From the NCBI GenBank assembly GCA_022495005.1, contig JAGYXB010000615.1, positions 124,001-188,000 on the forward strand: a stretch of DNA of 64,000 bases, in the 5' to 3' direction. Made by a program: the position numbers and the translations under genes. The notes under the pieces were generated by a model that saw only the letters and a list, made by a program, of their open reading frames with translations, had not been told where the DNA came from and made no database searches. Origin of the DNA: Rhyacophila brunnea. Lineage: Eukaryota > Arthropoda > Insecta > Trichoptera > Rhyacophilidae. This document shows, piece by piece, positions 20,471-33,375 of this stretch (positions are counted from its first letter, which is position 1; each line of letters starts with the position of its first letter).

Positions 20471-22580
20471 GTTTTCTGCATTTCACGATCTCGCTATTCA
20501 TGTTTGCCATATCATTCTTCTCGTAACCCTGCCGGAGTGCATCGTTAATATTCCCCCGGCGTGCGACAACAGTACAAGAACCTACAAATTATTCTATTGT
20601 GCTGCAGACAGTACTTTTTCCACCGCTAATGACACTCGGAAATTACTTTTATTTTGTCTCAACACGAAGCGGCGCTTTTTGCTTGCATTCGAAGACTCTT
20701 CTTGCCCATACATATCTGTAATACTTGAGGTAATGAAAATCAAAATTACACATATATTTTCTGAAACAAAACATTTGAAAATTGTTAAAAAAAAAAAGTG
20801 ATTTGTCTTAGTTAGGTGGGGACGGGGATTTTTCGGGTATTACCCAAATACTTCAAAGTAAACATGAGTAGGTACACACAAAGTAAACTAAACAGACAGA
20901 ACTCTTAAAATTAAGAATCTTGATTAAATAAATGTTTTAAAAAGTCATGCATCTGCAATAATAATAGTACCCATATAAAATTAATAAAAAAGATTGACGT
21001 TTGAACATCTAAGTAGGTAGGTGCATATAAGTATAACTTCATTCAAACCATAGGTATAGGTGGAATTTTCGAAAAATAGTGTTCAATAATTTTTATCGTT
21101 ACCTCTTTTAAATAATTTTGGAAGCCCTTGCAGATTTTTACATCTAAAAATATTTTTTTGAGCAAATATTTCACCTAAAATTTCATGTTTTGTTGTAATT
21201 TATCTCCTTTATAGATTGGATAGTAATTATTGTTCAAAATATTTATTGAGAAACATATTATTATAATATACAAACGTAGCTAGTAACCCTATTGTTGATT
21301 TATAATGTACATACTGGATGGTGATATAGTGGACCTGGAGCGCACCGCATCGGCACTCAAGACACTTTTTCAAACTATGCACACAATAATTGAAGGGTGT
21401 ATTACAAAAAAAACATAATATTTCAGAACTGAACAATTTTAGAGGAGAGCAAAAATACTTAATAGAATCTCTTCCTTTAATGTTTTTTATGTCATACTAC
21501 ACATTATCTGCTTATTTTTAAATCAGAAATAATAATCAGAAAAATATGTAATAGATGTCATTTGACTTAATTGTTATAATGTATTTGTAAAAACTCTTTT
21601 GTTAAATGATTTTTTTTTGCTCGATTAAAAAAACTTCACATTTTAACTCTTATTAACGGTAAATGAGAGCATAGAAAACATTTTTATAAAAACAAAATGA
21701 CAGAAATCTCAAATATGAAAAACTGACATTGTTGTTTTTGTAATCCACCCATGAATTTTATGGTATAAAAATAAACACCAACATCATAAATGGTGTTTAT
21801 TTTTATTTTGAGAAAAAAATCGACAATTTAAAATAATTATTGATATTATTCATACCCAGTAAACTGAATGTAAAAATATGAGAGAAGTGATTATGAAAAA
21901 ATGTAATGCCATTTTTCAAAATTCTCGGTAATAGGTACCCACGTTAACATTGAAATATCGATAAAAGTAATTTTGTGTTAGGGGGACTTTAACTTCTAGA
22001 ATTATTTATATTATTTAAATTATTAGAATTATTAAGATTTTGAAGTTTTATCAAAGTGTCTTTTTTCGTTTGAGTTTTGTCACAATATGAATAATGCGAG
22101 TCTTATCAACTTAACGAAACTTATGCATTAACATTAAACGATTACGAAATTGGTATTTAGGTAGATATTTTCAATGTACCTATTAATATGATAAGTTTTT
22201 TTTATATATTATATCACGATGCAAGCTAACCCACACAAATGTCTAATGCCACAAAAATGGTGAGATGACACTTTTTTATTTATATTTATGTTCATGCATA
22301 TTAAGTGTCAATGTACAGTTAACCTAAGCTCACATAATTTCGGGCGGTCAAGCTTAACCAACTGTGTAGTAAAACGTAGGTACCCACCTTGCGTGCAACT
22401 CAAAAGTATTAAAAGCATAATTTCGAAGACATCATAATTTATTAATCAAGTTATTACCTACCTACGAACGATCTAAAGTTTCACCAAATGGATTTTAGAC
22501 GTTTTTAATCATCCAATCGTATCCCAGAAGGTACCACACATCTATAAGGTAGACCAAAAACCTCTGTATAGACAGGATTG
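20471..22580. other. Largely unassigned AT-rich sequence
   Basis: No gene. The segment 20480-20700 is less AT-rich but unrecognised. A perfect hairpin lies at 21765-21806. Confidence 0.4.
21765..21806. repeat. Perfect 16-bp-arm hairpin
   Basis: ATAAAAATAAACACCA (21765-21780) and its exact reverse complement (21791-21806) are separated by 10 bases. It could be a minimal MITE or a cruciform-forming site. There is no poly-T context to suggest a terminator. Confidence 0.7.
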
Positions 22581-22584
22581 TTAA

Positions 22585-22947
22585 GAGCATACTTCAGTGA
22601 AACGGGAAATAATTTTCAACTGTAGGTGCGATGAAATTTCGGACTCACTGCCAATCGGAGAGCGATAGTCGAGCTGTGAACACGTCAATTTGTTTTGTGA
22701 TGGCGTCGGAGGAATTAATTCTTAAATCGTGTAAAGATGACTAAAAACGTTACCCATTTACTTGAAAAGGAAAACATGTCAATGAATATATTATTATTAT
22801 TACTAATATAACAATAAACATAACATTAAATGGGCGCATGTTGAATTTATATGACAAATTATGTTTTGTTCTGCACGAGTTGTTTGCACAATCTGCGCGT
22901 CGCGCAGTCACGATCTTTTTAGACCATGTCTCATCTGAAGTATAGCC
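22585..22947. mobile_element. TTAA MITE family, copy 3 (reverse orientation)
   Basis: Starts after TTAA (22581-22584) with GAGCATACTTCAGTGAAACG and ends GAAGTATAGCC before TAAA, a degenerate TTAA. The interior is collinear with 8437-8813. 363 bp. Confidence 0.8.
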
Positions 22948-23094
22948 TAAAGCAGAACTACGTGGCAACGCATTAAACAGAACCGATAGGAATGTAATCA
23001 GCTCGGAGAGGCCTCCATCCACCAGCGAATTGGACTGACAAGTGGTAAGTATGATATATTTTTTTTGCTATGACTAATTTTAATACAAAACTAT

Positions 23095-23290
23095 ACCGTC
23101 GGCCTATAACGTCGTGACTCCCAGGTTCGAATCCTGGGTCTGGCAAGTACACATTGTTTTTCAATTTGTCAGAGTCAGAGTAATGAACCTAATAGGTTGA
23201 GTAAGTGGCTAACATCCATTTCTCGTAAAAACAAAATCTCCACTCGGTGGAGGCCCATGATCCTATTAGGATTGGACATGTTCAAAAAAA
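23095..23290 (+). mobile_element. tRNA-derived SINE, 5'-damaged copy
   Basis: B box GGTTCGAATCC at 23124-23134, then the same body as 20231-20470 ending in a GGACATGTTC and A-rich tail. The A box region is eroded. Confidence 0.8.
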
Positions 23291-24416
23291 TATATAAGTA
23301 TCTAATATATATATGTACTTATATAGGTATATAATATATATCTCGATAATGTAAAGTGTAAGTTATGACTTATGAGTGAATAGTACAATGGACTACCTAC
23401 TCAGATAATGTGAATACCTATCGGCGTACGATAGTAATTGATATGTTGATAAAATGATCATTATGAGGTTTTGTAAGACGATTCAATAAGCTAAGAGGAC
23501 TTGTGTCTACTATGAAAAGCAGTGAGAAGATTCACTATAATATTGTATTATTTGTATTATAATGCAGGGAAAGGTAAGAGGGCAAGTAAGTTCGAGGCAA
23601 AAAAAAAATACCTCGCTACGAAGCCTCAGTAATTGTGTCAATGTGAGCACTTGAGTATCAAAGTGGGACATTACCCATTTACGAAAATTTACAGGAGATT
23701 CACAAACATGTATTTAAAATGTCCCTTTTTCGTATTATATACTAACTATAAACTCCAAAATCTATACAAAAGCGACCGTTTTTTTTAATTTTGGTGTTTT
23801 TTTAAAGAGAGAATCACTTGCACTACCATAATCAATAATTAAAACATGAATTTAGTGGGATTTGGAGTTTGTCCGACTTCGATACCAAGCTACTCATTAT
23901 TATGTAGGTGTACTGTAATTTGGTCGCCAACTTTCCATAGAAAGCGGCAACAAACGAGAGAGAGAAATAATACCTAGGTGTCTTTTAATCTTACGATGAT
24001 CATAATAATATGAGATCCAGTTTTCATTTCTGACCACCCCTGATGCAACGTTATAAATGTAGGCAGTTTTTACGTATAATACAAACATAATTTATTGTAA
24101 TAAGTTCGATCATGAAGAGATACGACATTTTTCACTATCAATAACAAGATCTTCTAGTTGTAACATTAAAACGAATTTAAGAGACTTATTTATGTATTAT
24201 GGCGTCTTAAAACGCGTTTTGTCTGAAGCTTATCTTGACGAATATCTCTAGAAATGCCATATCTGTACTGGGAGATGCATAATTTTAGTAAGCCGACGAT
24301 TATGGACACTAGTTCGCTTACGGTACATTTAACGAGCTTTTATAATCAGAGAAGAGACTAAGCTTTCAAAATATACTTAACTAATTACTAACATTACTTG
24401 TAACTATTGTTTCTTA
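23291..24416. other. Unassigned, AT dinucleotide-rich start
   Basis: 23285-23345 is AT/TATA-rich simple sequence. The remainder shows no gene or repeat partner. Confidence 0.4.
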
Positions 24417-24424
24417 CTACGTAG

Positions 24425-24940
24425 CAGTGGCGAAGGGTGGAGGTAGTCTGTTAAGATCCGAAATAAATAGTGCACGCTAAACTTTTTCAGTCATACGTAT
24501 TTGTTTTCATTGAACCAAAATTACAATTCACAGATGGTGCTGGTTAGTTTTTAAAATTAAATTAAACCCTGTGAAAATCAAGCCATAATAGATAATAGTC
24601 AAAAAATACTAGTCTATCTATAAATTATCTAAAATATGCCATTAAATCATACATCATTTTGAATATTTTATTGTTTGGTTCAGGCAGGACTTCATTCTTA
24701 ATTCAACGAATATAATTAAGTATAAATGACAAAATGTACACAACTTTGTCGGATCGCCCAAAGCGTACCAAAACTATTATGGTTTGATTTTGGCAGGGTT
24801 TAGTTGATTTTTAAAAAATAACCAACATCATATATAAATTGTAGTCTTAGTTCAATAAAAACAAATACGTATGACTGACAAAGTTTATTGTGCACTATTT
24901 ATGTCGGGTCTTAACAGCCTACCTCCACCCTTCGCCGCTG
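24425..24940. mobile_element. hAT-type fold-back MITE, best complete copy
   Basis: Ends CAGTGGCGAAGGGTGGAGGT and CCTCCACCCTTCGCCGCTG, with CTACGTAG duplicated on both sides (24417-24424, 24941-24948). The two arms of about 190 bp are imperfect inverted copies of each other. It has no coding capacity. CAGTGGCG ends and an 8-bp duplication place it in hAT. The autonomous relative is probably the element at 43243. Confidence 0.9.
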
Positions 24941-24948
24941 CTACGTAG

Positions 24949-26149
24949 GTAGATAGTTACATATACGATCTACAAAAGGATCCCCCAGGATTATCGCAAG
25001 ATGTTTTCTGCAGTGTAGCTCTGAGACAATGATAATCATTGGGCTCCTCTTGAATCTGTCAATTTAACGGTCTTAATCATGTATAAGTAGATTAAATTCT
25101 GATTGATTTAAATTTTGTACTATTCCATTTGAGTTGTTTACAAAGAATACCGTTAATTTTCACTTATATACTAAATTGACACAATTAAATTGACGTAAAA
25201 ACCTTATTACCGACTAAATGAAGGATCCAGTATAAATTTATTACAGGTATAAGAACTAACTCTACCTATTATTAGTAAATTACTGTTGTCAGTATGCATT
25301 TACCATTGGTGTGTACGCGTAGTGCCTGAATATGCAGATAGGCGAAACCTGTGTTGCAAAAAACGATTCAAATAGAATCGTACTAAACTTAAATCGATTC
25401 GAATTTAAATTATAATCCCTTCAAGATCGTACATAGTGTAAGTATAGATAGATTAATTATTTAAATAACTATATATATTCATTTTACCTGGCAAAAGGTA
25501 TGATCTTCTCAGCACGTAAGCTTTCTTACGTCGGTGGGGTATTATTTCCCAGTAGGTTTTCAAATCGATAATAACACAGTCATAGACACAGTCAAAACAT
25601 GAACATTCGTCTACGCTAAATGTTCAATATAAAATCATATTAATTTAGTCGTGGTAATTCCACAAGCAGCAGGTCGTCAGAAAAACACGTTGTTTTTAAA
25701 CACTAATGACTTAGGTAGTGGTTCCTATATACATCTCAAATAATCTCACCAATATTTTTAACTGCGTCCGATTGCCCTTACATTCAAAGTCGAGTCAAAG
25801 GCGCAAGGTTTTATCATGCACCTGACTGAAATACGCCGTGTATGGTAACTGTTAGGATGCAGACGTAGGTATGGAAGTGAGTAGGTACGTACAAGGTTTG
25901 TTCCGCAAACCTGGCGATGTTCGCCTCTCCTCCTAACTGGTGTGTGTACCCTTGAGGTCGCTTACCTCTTCCCTATACTTGTTTTGAGTTAGCCAGACGA
26001 CTTGAGTCAGCTTTTTAACAGGCACCTCCGAAGCCTGTATTACACTCGACAATCGAATCAAAAAATCTAATAAATGTTATATCGATAACAACTATGTTTA
26101 GTCTGTCTAGATTAGGCTAGCTTGATAATGGTGTTTTAACTGAACCCAA
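24949..26149. other. Unassigned sequence
   Basis: No gene recognised. 25880-26040 is less AT-rich (CTGGCGATGTTCGCCTCTCC) but has no open frame of note. Confidence 0.4.
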
Positions 26150-26540
26150 GGCCCACTATAAATAGTCAAGCCCTGGTACGAAACTATATACTTTATGGTA
26201 GTGCTAGACGCTAGTTATTGCTTATACTTTGAATGCAATATGCTAAAATGTTTATAGAAAATGATGATGGTTGCATATGTAAATAAATGGTAATAATTTG
26301 AATGAAATATCGGTTCTTGTCGGTTTACAGAAAGCCAGCGGTAAACAAATTTTGAAAATAGCCGATATACTGGAATATGATGGACAATGAAAATTGGCGC
26401 GTTTCCCGCCTGGCTTCCTGTAAACCGACTCGTACCGAAATATGTTTTTGAAATCTTCATTTAAGTAGGTACAACGAACAGGTTACCGCATTGCATTTTA
26501 TCAATTACTAGCACTACCATCGCAATCCGCTAATTTTGTG
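26150..26540. mobile_element. MITE with GTAGTGCTAG inverted repeats, copy 2, carrying a nested fragment
   Basis: GTAGTGCTAG at 26198 and CTAGCACTAC ending 26517 are inverted ends shared with 8155-8395. Between about 26305 and 26440 lies a piece matching the middle of the 37205 family (GTTCTTGTCGGTTTACAG, AAACAAATTTTGAAAATA), followed by a partial inverted copy of the same block. Confidence 0.55.
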
Positions 26541-26746
26541 GAATTTATTATCAGAAGTGTTTTTTTTACGACTCGGTAGAATGAATATCTCTGATGTGTA
26601 ACGCAAAAAAGCGTCACGAAAAACGAACGACTCTTGACCGTTACTCGCGAATATTGTCGGAAACTCCCGAAGAGACACCCACTTACAATGCATTTCTTGT
26701 TACTGCTCCTAAATGTTATCTATAATTTAAAAAAATAAATTATTAA

Positions 26747-28127
26747 GGGGGGACATGCTCGTCGAAGGTCAAAATTGAGTTTTTATTGTATTTTCAAACC
26801 ATGATCCTGGACACTCCTTAAACGTTGTAGATAATCTATTTATATAATTTTGAAGCCTTATTATCCTTTATAGTTATTTTATACATTTGATGACTGCATG
26901 AAGTATTTTTGTCACATAAAATATTATTCTTTTAAACCTCTCGCTCTTATGTTTTAGAATATAGTCATATTTCGGTACAGAACTGTGCAGTGGTGGTAAG
27001 ATTTTTTACATTTATTAATTTTTAAACGCATTTATAAAACCATTAGTGTAATTTATTACGAGATAATTTTTGTAAAATATTCACGATAAAAAATTATATT
27101 GATAATCTCTGTGATCCCAAATTTGACAAGAATTAGGCATTTTATTATTCAAAAATCGGCAAGATTAACACATTTGAAGATAATTCTAAAGATACTTATT
27201 ATAAGCTATGTCTTTGACTATTCAAGTGTGATAAACATCTTACGAATAATGATTGCTTTATAATAATTATTGACCTAATAATAAGGTAGTGTTTTTTGAA
27301 ATACGCCATTTCTTTTGTCATTCCCTAGTGGTTAAGCTACAACATACGGCCGTAGCCATAAATGACAAACTATAATTAAAGTAGGGAGTAAAATATGTTA
27401 ACGCGCGTGTTTGAACATGTACCTAACGATTTTTTTAATTTTTTTTTTAAACGGTACATGTTCAAACACGCGCGTCAATATCATTTTACTCCCTACTTCA
27501 ATTATAGTTTGTCAATTTATGGCTACGGCCGTATGTTGTAGCTTAACCACTGGGGAATGACAAAAGAAATGGCGTATTTCAAAAAAACACTACCTTATTC
27601 TTAGGTCAATAATTATTATAAAGTAATCATTATTCATAAGATGTTTATCACACTTGAATGGTCAAAGACATAGCTTATAATAAGTATCTTTAGAATCATC
27701 TTCAAATGTGTTAATCTTGCCGATTTTTTGAATAATAAAATGCCTAATTCTTGTCAAATTTGGGATCACAGAGATTATCAATATAATTTTTTATCGTGAA
27801 TATTTTACAAAAATTATCTCGTAATAAATTATGCTAATGTTTTATAAATGCGTTTAAAAATTAATAAATGTAAAAATTTAACACCACTGCACAGTTGTAC
27901 CGAAATATGACTATATTCTAAAACATTAGAGCGAGAGGTTTAAAAGAATGCTATTTTATGTAATAAAATACTTTATGCAGTCATCAAATGTTTAAAATAA
28001 ATATAAAGGATAATAAGGCTTCAAAATTATATAAATAGATTATCTACAACGTTTAAGGAGTGTCCAGGATCATGGTTTGAAAATACAATAAAAACTTAAT
28101 TTTGACCTTCGACGAGCATGTCCCCCC
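26747..28127. mobile_element. Giant palindromic TTAA element, complete copy 2
   Basis: 1381 bp between TTAA at 26743-26746 and 28128-28131. The left half is the reverse complement of the right half throughout, with only scattered mismatches, centred at about 27437 in a T-rich spacer. Ends are GGGGGGACATGCTCGTCGAA and its inverse. No coding capacity. Near-identity to copy 1 suggests recent mobility. The fold-back is nearly perfect over about 680 bp per arm. Confidence 0.9.
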
Positions 28128-28131
28128 TTAA

Positions 28132-30940
28132 ATCAGAAATGAATCACGGGCATCAGTGCAATATGGCTACGAAGGTCCCAGTGGTAACATTCGTTTCGGC
28201 AGAGTATACGCACACCTAATTACTATACATATGCCGTGACAGATGGTTAAGGAGAAGAAAGCTCTTCATATTTATTTTCTTTGTCATCTTTCGCGAAGTT
28301 GTAGATGTAGACAACATTACACGTTTCAAAAGCTTAAGGTTAAACTTAAAATTATATGTTATTTCATCGCTGGGTCCACGTCCGTCATGAGTTTACGTTT
28401 CCTTGCAATATCGACTTGGTTAAATTTAGAACCGACACACAATACGCCCTACCCTCTCTCCCAAGTTCTTTCAATTTTATTCACTTCAATCTGGAATTTG
28501 GATATCGATCTTGCTTGAATATTACACTAAACTGACTAAATTCCTACTAATCAAGGCCTGAGCGTTGTTTTTTTAGCGTGCATTTTTGAAGCAAGTATTA
28601 ATAGATAATTTTGAAAAGTTTTTTTTAATATCAATAATTGTCAGAATTTTAAATGAATGGTAAGTATTTATTTCAAAGTATCGGTATAAGCCCGCCAGTT
28701 TTAATGTTGAATGTAAAATATTGGTAAAGTACCCACAGCAAGAAATAATATTCAAAAATCAGTTGTAAAAATAAATAATCAATATTTCAATGACACGGGC
28801 CAATAGACAAAACCAATATCCATAATAATTACTTTGACATCAAATTCATAACCTCAAAGATTAAAATAATAATTGATCAAAAATATATACTATCTACTAC
28901 AAATATTACAGAAATCATAATTGTAATAAAAAATCCTCAAAATTTTAAACTAGGTACTTAAGAAGTACCTACATTTATTATTATTGTGTAATTTTATAAA
29001 AAAAAATGAATACCTACTGTACAACAATTATATTTAATAGTGTGAAATTAAATTTGTCTCAATTAAAATTGTATGTTAAATTACGTTAGGCTTAGTGGAT
29101 TTTTTACGATTTCAAATGTTTAGGACCCATCACTACAAAAAATGTTGAATTTATTAACCCAATGGACGGATAATATCGATAACATACTATTGTGATTTAG
29201 ATCTGTAACTGTACCAACTGTACTAAGTCATATAAATATATATCTACATTTTACGTCCTATGCTAATAATAATGGCAGAACTACAACATCTATGTACCCG
29301 TTTGAATAAAGAGCCAAATATGTTATAACATTCCTAAAATGAAATGATTGTCGGATACCTGCTCAGTTCCGGAAACGTTTACAAGTAAGTGAATAAATAG
29401 TTCTTGCGAATTGTTTTCGTACCGTCGTGATTCTACCACACGTGATACAGGTGATATATGATACAGGTGATACAATGCTATGCACAACGTTTAATTCTAT
29501 CTGTAATCGTAAACTCTAAAGATATTTATTTACGTATACTAAATAAGCACAAAAGTAAATGGGACCATTTCCAATAATGAATCAGTGGTAAAGTGGTATA
29601 AATATAATAATAACCTGCACATAACATGCAAGCTGATGATTTATTGATTGTTCTATCCTTGATTCATTGGGGGGCATTATCCATAAGTACCTACCACAGA
29701 CTTCGAAGAACTAAGAAAGCTAAAAATAATTATGCGCTTTTAATCCGCTGTAAAGTTTATTAACTATTGACACGAGCGGAAACGCCGACCTTCAGTTAGT
29801 GTTTGTGGCAGAGTATGGTTTAACGACATAACTATACAAATCTAGCCTTGTAGTCAATTCTACTTCTCAATAGCCATGCGACAACCTCACGACACGGTTC
29901 AGACAGGATATATAAGTCCCATGGTTCTAAACTATGGAAGAATCAAGAATGAAATGGTCAAAAAGACCATGAACAGGTAACCACTAACGTAATCGTTTAG
30001 TATTAGGAAGTAAAATGTATGTTGTTAACCTTTTCTTTGTAAATGTAATAAAATTTTACGTAAAAAAATTTTCGCCTCCGAAAATCAAGAGTGCTCCAGT
30101 GTAATTGGAACGCTGTGACCACAGACCTCGAAATGTCTCGTCGTGAAATATCAGCGCGATGTATTTTTTAATATAAATTTCCGGGAAATCTCCATTAAAC
30201 TTAGAAAATAAGTTATGGAAGAGATTGTTTACGTAAAATTTAGCAAGTACATGCTTCAATAACTTTTATAGCAATAATGGAAATGTATGAAAATTGGAAA
30301 AGAAAATCGAATATTTATAAATTTATATACTGTATAATTGTGAATAAAGAATTTTAATACTAATTTTATCAATACAAGATAGAAGCTAACTACTGTTATA
30401 AAAATACTGTAAACGCGTACCTATATTTATAGACGCGTAATTATAATTATAAATTTTGTTAATGCTATAACTTACTGACTATAACGAATATTGTAAAAGT
30501 AACAATTGGAAAAACTTAAGATTCTGGCATAGATGGGTTTCTACCCATAAATAATAATAAATCTTAATCGCATCTTGGGTAAATAAAAGAATTAAATACT
30601 GCAACTAAAAATACAAATTGGCGTGTGACCTTGAACTTTAACTGAATTCTGTCCGACTAGAATTTACGGCCCAGCTGTGCTGGCTCGCGAGGTAAAAATA
30701 GATTAAAGGTTACATCCATATTACTATATAAAAGTCACTATGCAAGATTAAATAAGTTAGTAACTGTTCGTGTATAACATCTTGTTAGGATTAAGCATTT
30801 ATATATTTAAGTTGAAATGTTAAGTATAATATTATAGTATTTTCTCGTAATAATATTCGTCCGAAAAGTAAATATCAAATGAGAAAGTTTCTGCGGCTCC
30901 AAACAGTTTTATTAAAACTTAGTAAAATTCTATTGGCCTA
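28132..30940. other. Long unassigned AT-rich stretch
   Basis: No gene, SINE or transposon recognised over 2.8 kb. A short tandem GATACAGGTGATA repeat lies at about 29444-29475. Open frames here (for example 28243-28518, 30056-30259 minus) show no domain. Confidence 0.4.
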
Positions 30941-31354
30941 AAAAGGCCTAGAGTGGTGGAAAGGACTAGTACGTGGGTGTCAACCTTTCATTTTGACATT
31001 TTAAATTTAAAGACTGCCATTCCCTTATTTAGTACCCGAATACTTATTCCGATACCTCGATGGAAAGCTAGGAACTTTCCCCTTCGTTTGAACACGAAAA
31101 ATCATATAAAATCAACTATTTTGCTTACGTCATCCTAACTGCGCATTTAAGGGACATGTTCTAGAGGGTGCTTGAAACACCCCTATTAAGTCTTAATTTT
31201 GCGAAAATAAAGTAGAGTAAATTTAACCCGACTAAATTAGAAGATATCTCTATTAGAAAGTTGCCAGGAACGGGAGATATACGTAAATTCATCCCGTGAG
31301 AGAAAGATAAACATCTGCTATCCCTTACGGACTGTTTCCTGTTAAACCTCTATC
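30941..31354. other. Upstream part of a promoter-like or LTR-like block
   Basis: Less AT-rich than its surroundings, no open frame of interest. TGTTCTAGAGGGTGCTTGAA at 31148 could be an LTR start (TG...), but no matching end was found. Confidence 0.3.
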
Positions 31355-31361
31355 CGAAGGG

Positions 31362-31500
31362 TATAAAAGGCGACCACTTTTCCCGTAAAATCATTAGTTT
31401 CTACACTCTTCACCAGCGATCTTCAGCAAGCAGCAGTCCTCACTGCAAGCTTGTGAGACATGGTTCTCAGTACATTCGCGATTCCTACGTACTAGTAAGT
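31362..31500 (+). promoter_or_regulatory. TATA/initiator promoter with short leader, ATG and splice donor
   Basis: TATAAAAG (31362-31369) is followed, at an ideal 31-base distance, by an initiator-like TCATTAG (31391). The leader then reaches an ATG at 31460 in good context (GAGACATGG). The frame codes MVLSTFAIPTY and reaches a consensus splice donor A|GTAAGT at 31495-31500. Two readings are possible: the start of a host gene with a very short first coding exon, or the U3/R/U5 part of a solo LTR with an internal donor, as in gypsy-like elements. The surrounding polyadenylation-like and AT-rich sequence to 32290 allows either. Confidence 0.4.
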
Positions 31501-31515
31501 CCCCCTTCGGCGGGC

Positions 31516-31605
31516 AAAACGTAACGCGAATAACACGTATCTGTCGGTAGTGACGTCGGCCGCTAAAACGCAGCGCGAATAGCACGTATCTGCCGGTAGT
31601 GACGT
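31516..31605. repeat. Two 41-bp direct repeats with CRE-like cores
   Basis: 31516-31556 and 31565-31605 share AAAACG, GCGAATA.CACGTATCTG and CGGTAGTGACGT with four differences by eye, period 49. Each ends in a TGACGT half CRE. Confidence 0.8.
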
Positions 31606-32702
31606 ACACGCGGAGTAATTTTATTTTTCATTACTCATCCTACGAGGTGACGTAATCGGGATAAATTACGCGATCGGATTTGTTTATAAAAACAAATTAA
31701 TAAACTCAGTCTGTAATAATAAATTTTACAAATCTTTTCGGGATTATAAAATAAATTTTTGAAACTTTATTAAGTAAACATAATCATAAAATAAATTTTA
31801 GTAAACAAATTCATAAACATAAAAACAAATTTTAGTAAATAAATTTGTAAACAATAAGCAAACCTTTTGTAAACAAGTCTGTAAACACAAATAAATATTT
31901 GTAAATGCACTGTGAACATAAATAAACTTTATAAACAACAATAAAATAATTCTATTCTTTTATAAACCTAATACTGTGTGACCAAAGAATAATTTATATT
32001 TTCTTTCTTATGGGAAAATATTTCATGAATTAAAAATATCCAAAGAATATCTGCGTATACATTCTCTGAATTAGGTGTGACTTTTTGGGAACTTGTGGAA
32101 GATTTCACAGAGATCCTATAGTGAACAAATAAATAGTTTGCTGATACTTTAATGAGATTTAATTACGGGAACAATGACAGTTAACCTTATTGTGTGACCG
32201 TGAACTCTAGTACCTGAATAAATTCGGCACCACACCAGCTGAGAGTTTTATTCGAGAATTCAAAAGTTGTGATACTACAAAGGAGATCCACCTCTCCTAG
32301 TTCATCACTAGTCTCCTCAGTGACGGCCCGGTAGCATTATTGAGCTAGCCGTGAGCCGGGTCATGTCACTATCCTACTTAATAAGTGACATTAGATCAAC
32401 CGTAATTTAAACACTTAGGTACGCCTAATAACAAGTGTAATAATTTGTCCCATCGATATAAGTAATCAGAAGTGCCAGTCAGTTTGATAATCAACCCTTC
32501 TCTACCTAGACGATGTGTAACCTTAGTAATGATTTATGAAAAGTTTAAGATAATAGATTATTCGCCCTTTACAGCTGTAGTACCCTTAATTTTTATGTGC
32601 CACTAATAATAAATCCAACTCTGCGCATAGAAATTCCGTATTTTCTTCGATTTTACTAACTGTTCTAAGTCTCTGCAAATACCACTCCTTCTCCACCCTA
32701 TA
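31606..32702. other. AT-rich block, possible remainder of a solo LTR
   Basis: 31690-31950 is a degenerate array of TAAACAAAT/AATAAATTT units. 32215-32380 is more balanced with short inverted repeats (GGAGATCC..CTCC, CCCGG..CCGGG). No coding frame. Confidence 0.35.
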
Positions 32703-32710
32703 CTCTAACC

Positions 32711-33367
32711 CAGGGGGGGGGGAAACTGCGGCTCGCGGGCCGCGTGTGGCCCTCCGGGTATTTTTTTGCGGCCCGCCATCATTAATAGTACTTCTGATTA
32801 CGAACTTTTTTATATTTTAAAAAAAAATATTGACAATTGATTAAAATTTGAAGAATTTGTTGTTTCGTTAATGTATTATCTCAGTACGTCTTCCTTGCGT
32901 CTCGTCTCACACTACGTAACTACTATTTTCTACGTTGAACATCGATTGAGAATGAATGGAAAGAAATTTCGGATTGTAATCTCGTGATCGTGAAGAAATC
33001 TTCAAATTTTACAATGCCCTTAATTCAGACAAATTCGACCAACTTAAAAATTATGCAAGAAAAATATTTTTGGATCAACCTATATATGTGAACAAACATT
33101 TTCGATCATGAACCTCAATAAATATTCTTTACGATCAAATATCTCCGATGCCCATTTAGAAGCAGTTGATTTTTTGACACCAATTTGACACCTGAATTTT
33201 AAAAAATCTTCAAAAACAGTTTCATTCTTCTCATTCATTTTTTTTGTAATGTTTATTTTTCGTGATAATAAATAGTGTATATCTAAAAATGTTATTTTAC
33301 TTGCGGCCCGCCGCTCATTTTGAATTCTTGAATTTGGCCCTCCATCCAAAAAGTTTGCCCCCCCCTG
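32711..33367 (+). mobile_element. hAT element with exact 8-bp target duplication
   Basis: Starts CAGGGGGGGGGAAACTGCGG and ends GTTTGCCCCCCCCTG, flanked on both sides by CTCTAACC (32703-32710, 33368-33375). The subterminal CGGCTCGCGGGCCGCG and GCGGCCCGCC blocks are also inverted. 657 bp, internally deleted; the C-terminal end of a transposase remains (33078-33188). Confidence 0.9.
33078..33188 (+). pseudogene. hAT transposase C-terminus (GTF2IRD2/ZBED-like)
   Basis: The frame reads TYICEQTFSIMNLNKYSLRS, then NISDAHLEAVDFLTPI and a stop at 33186-33188. This is the conserved hAT dimerisation end ('STY.CEq.FS.Mn.nKs..Rs.LtD.hL') of GTF2IRD2/ZBED-type transposases. In a shifted frame just upstream, EIFKFYNALNSDKFDQLK is probably the preceding part. 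Catalytic regions are gone. Confidence 0.75.
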
Positions 33368-33375
33368 CTCTAACC

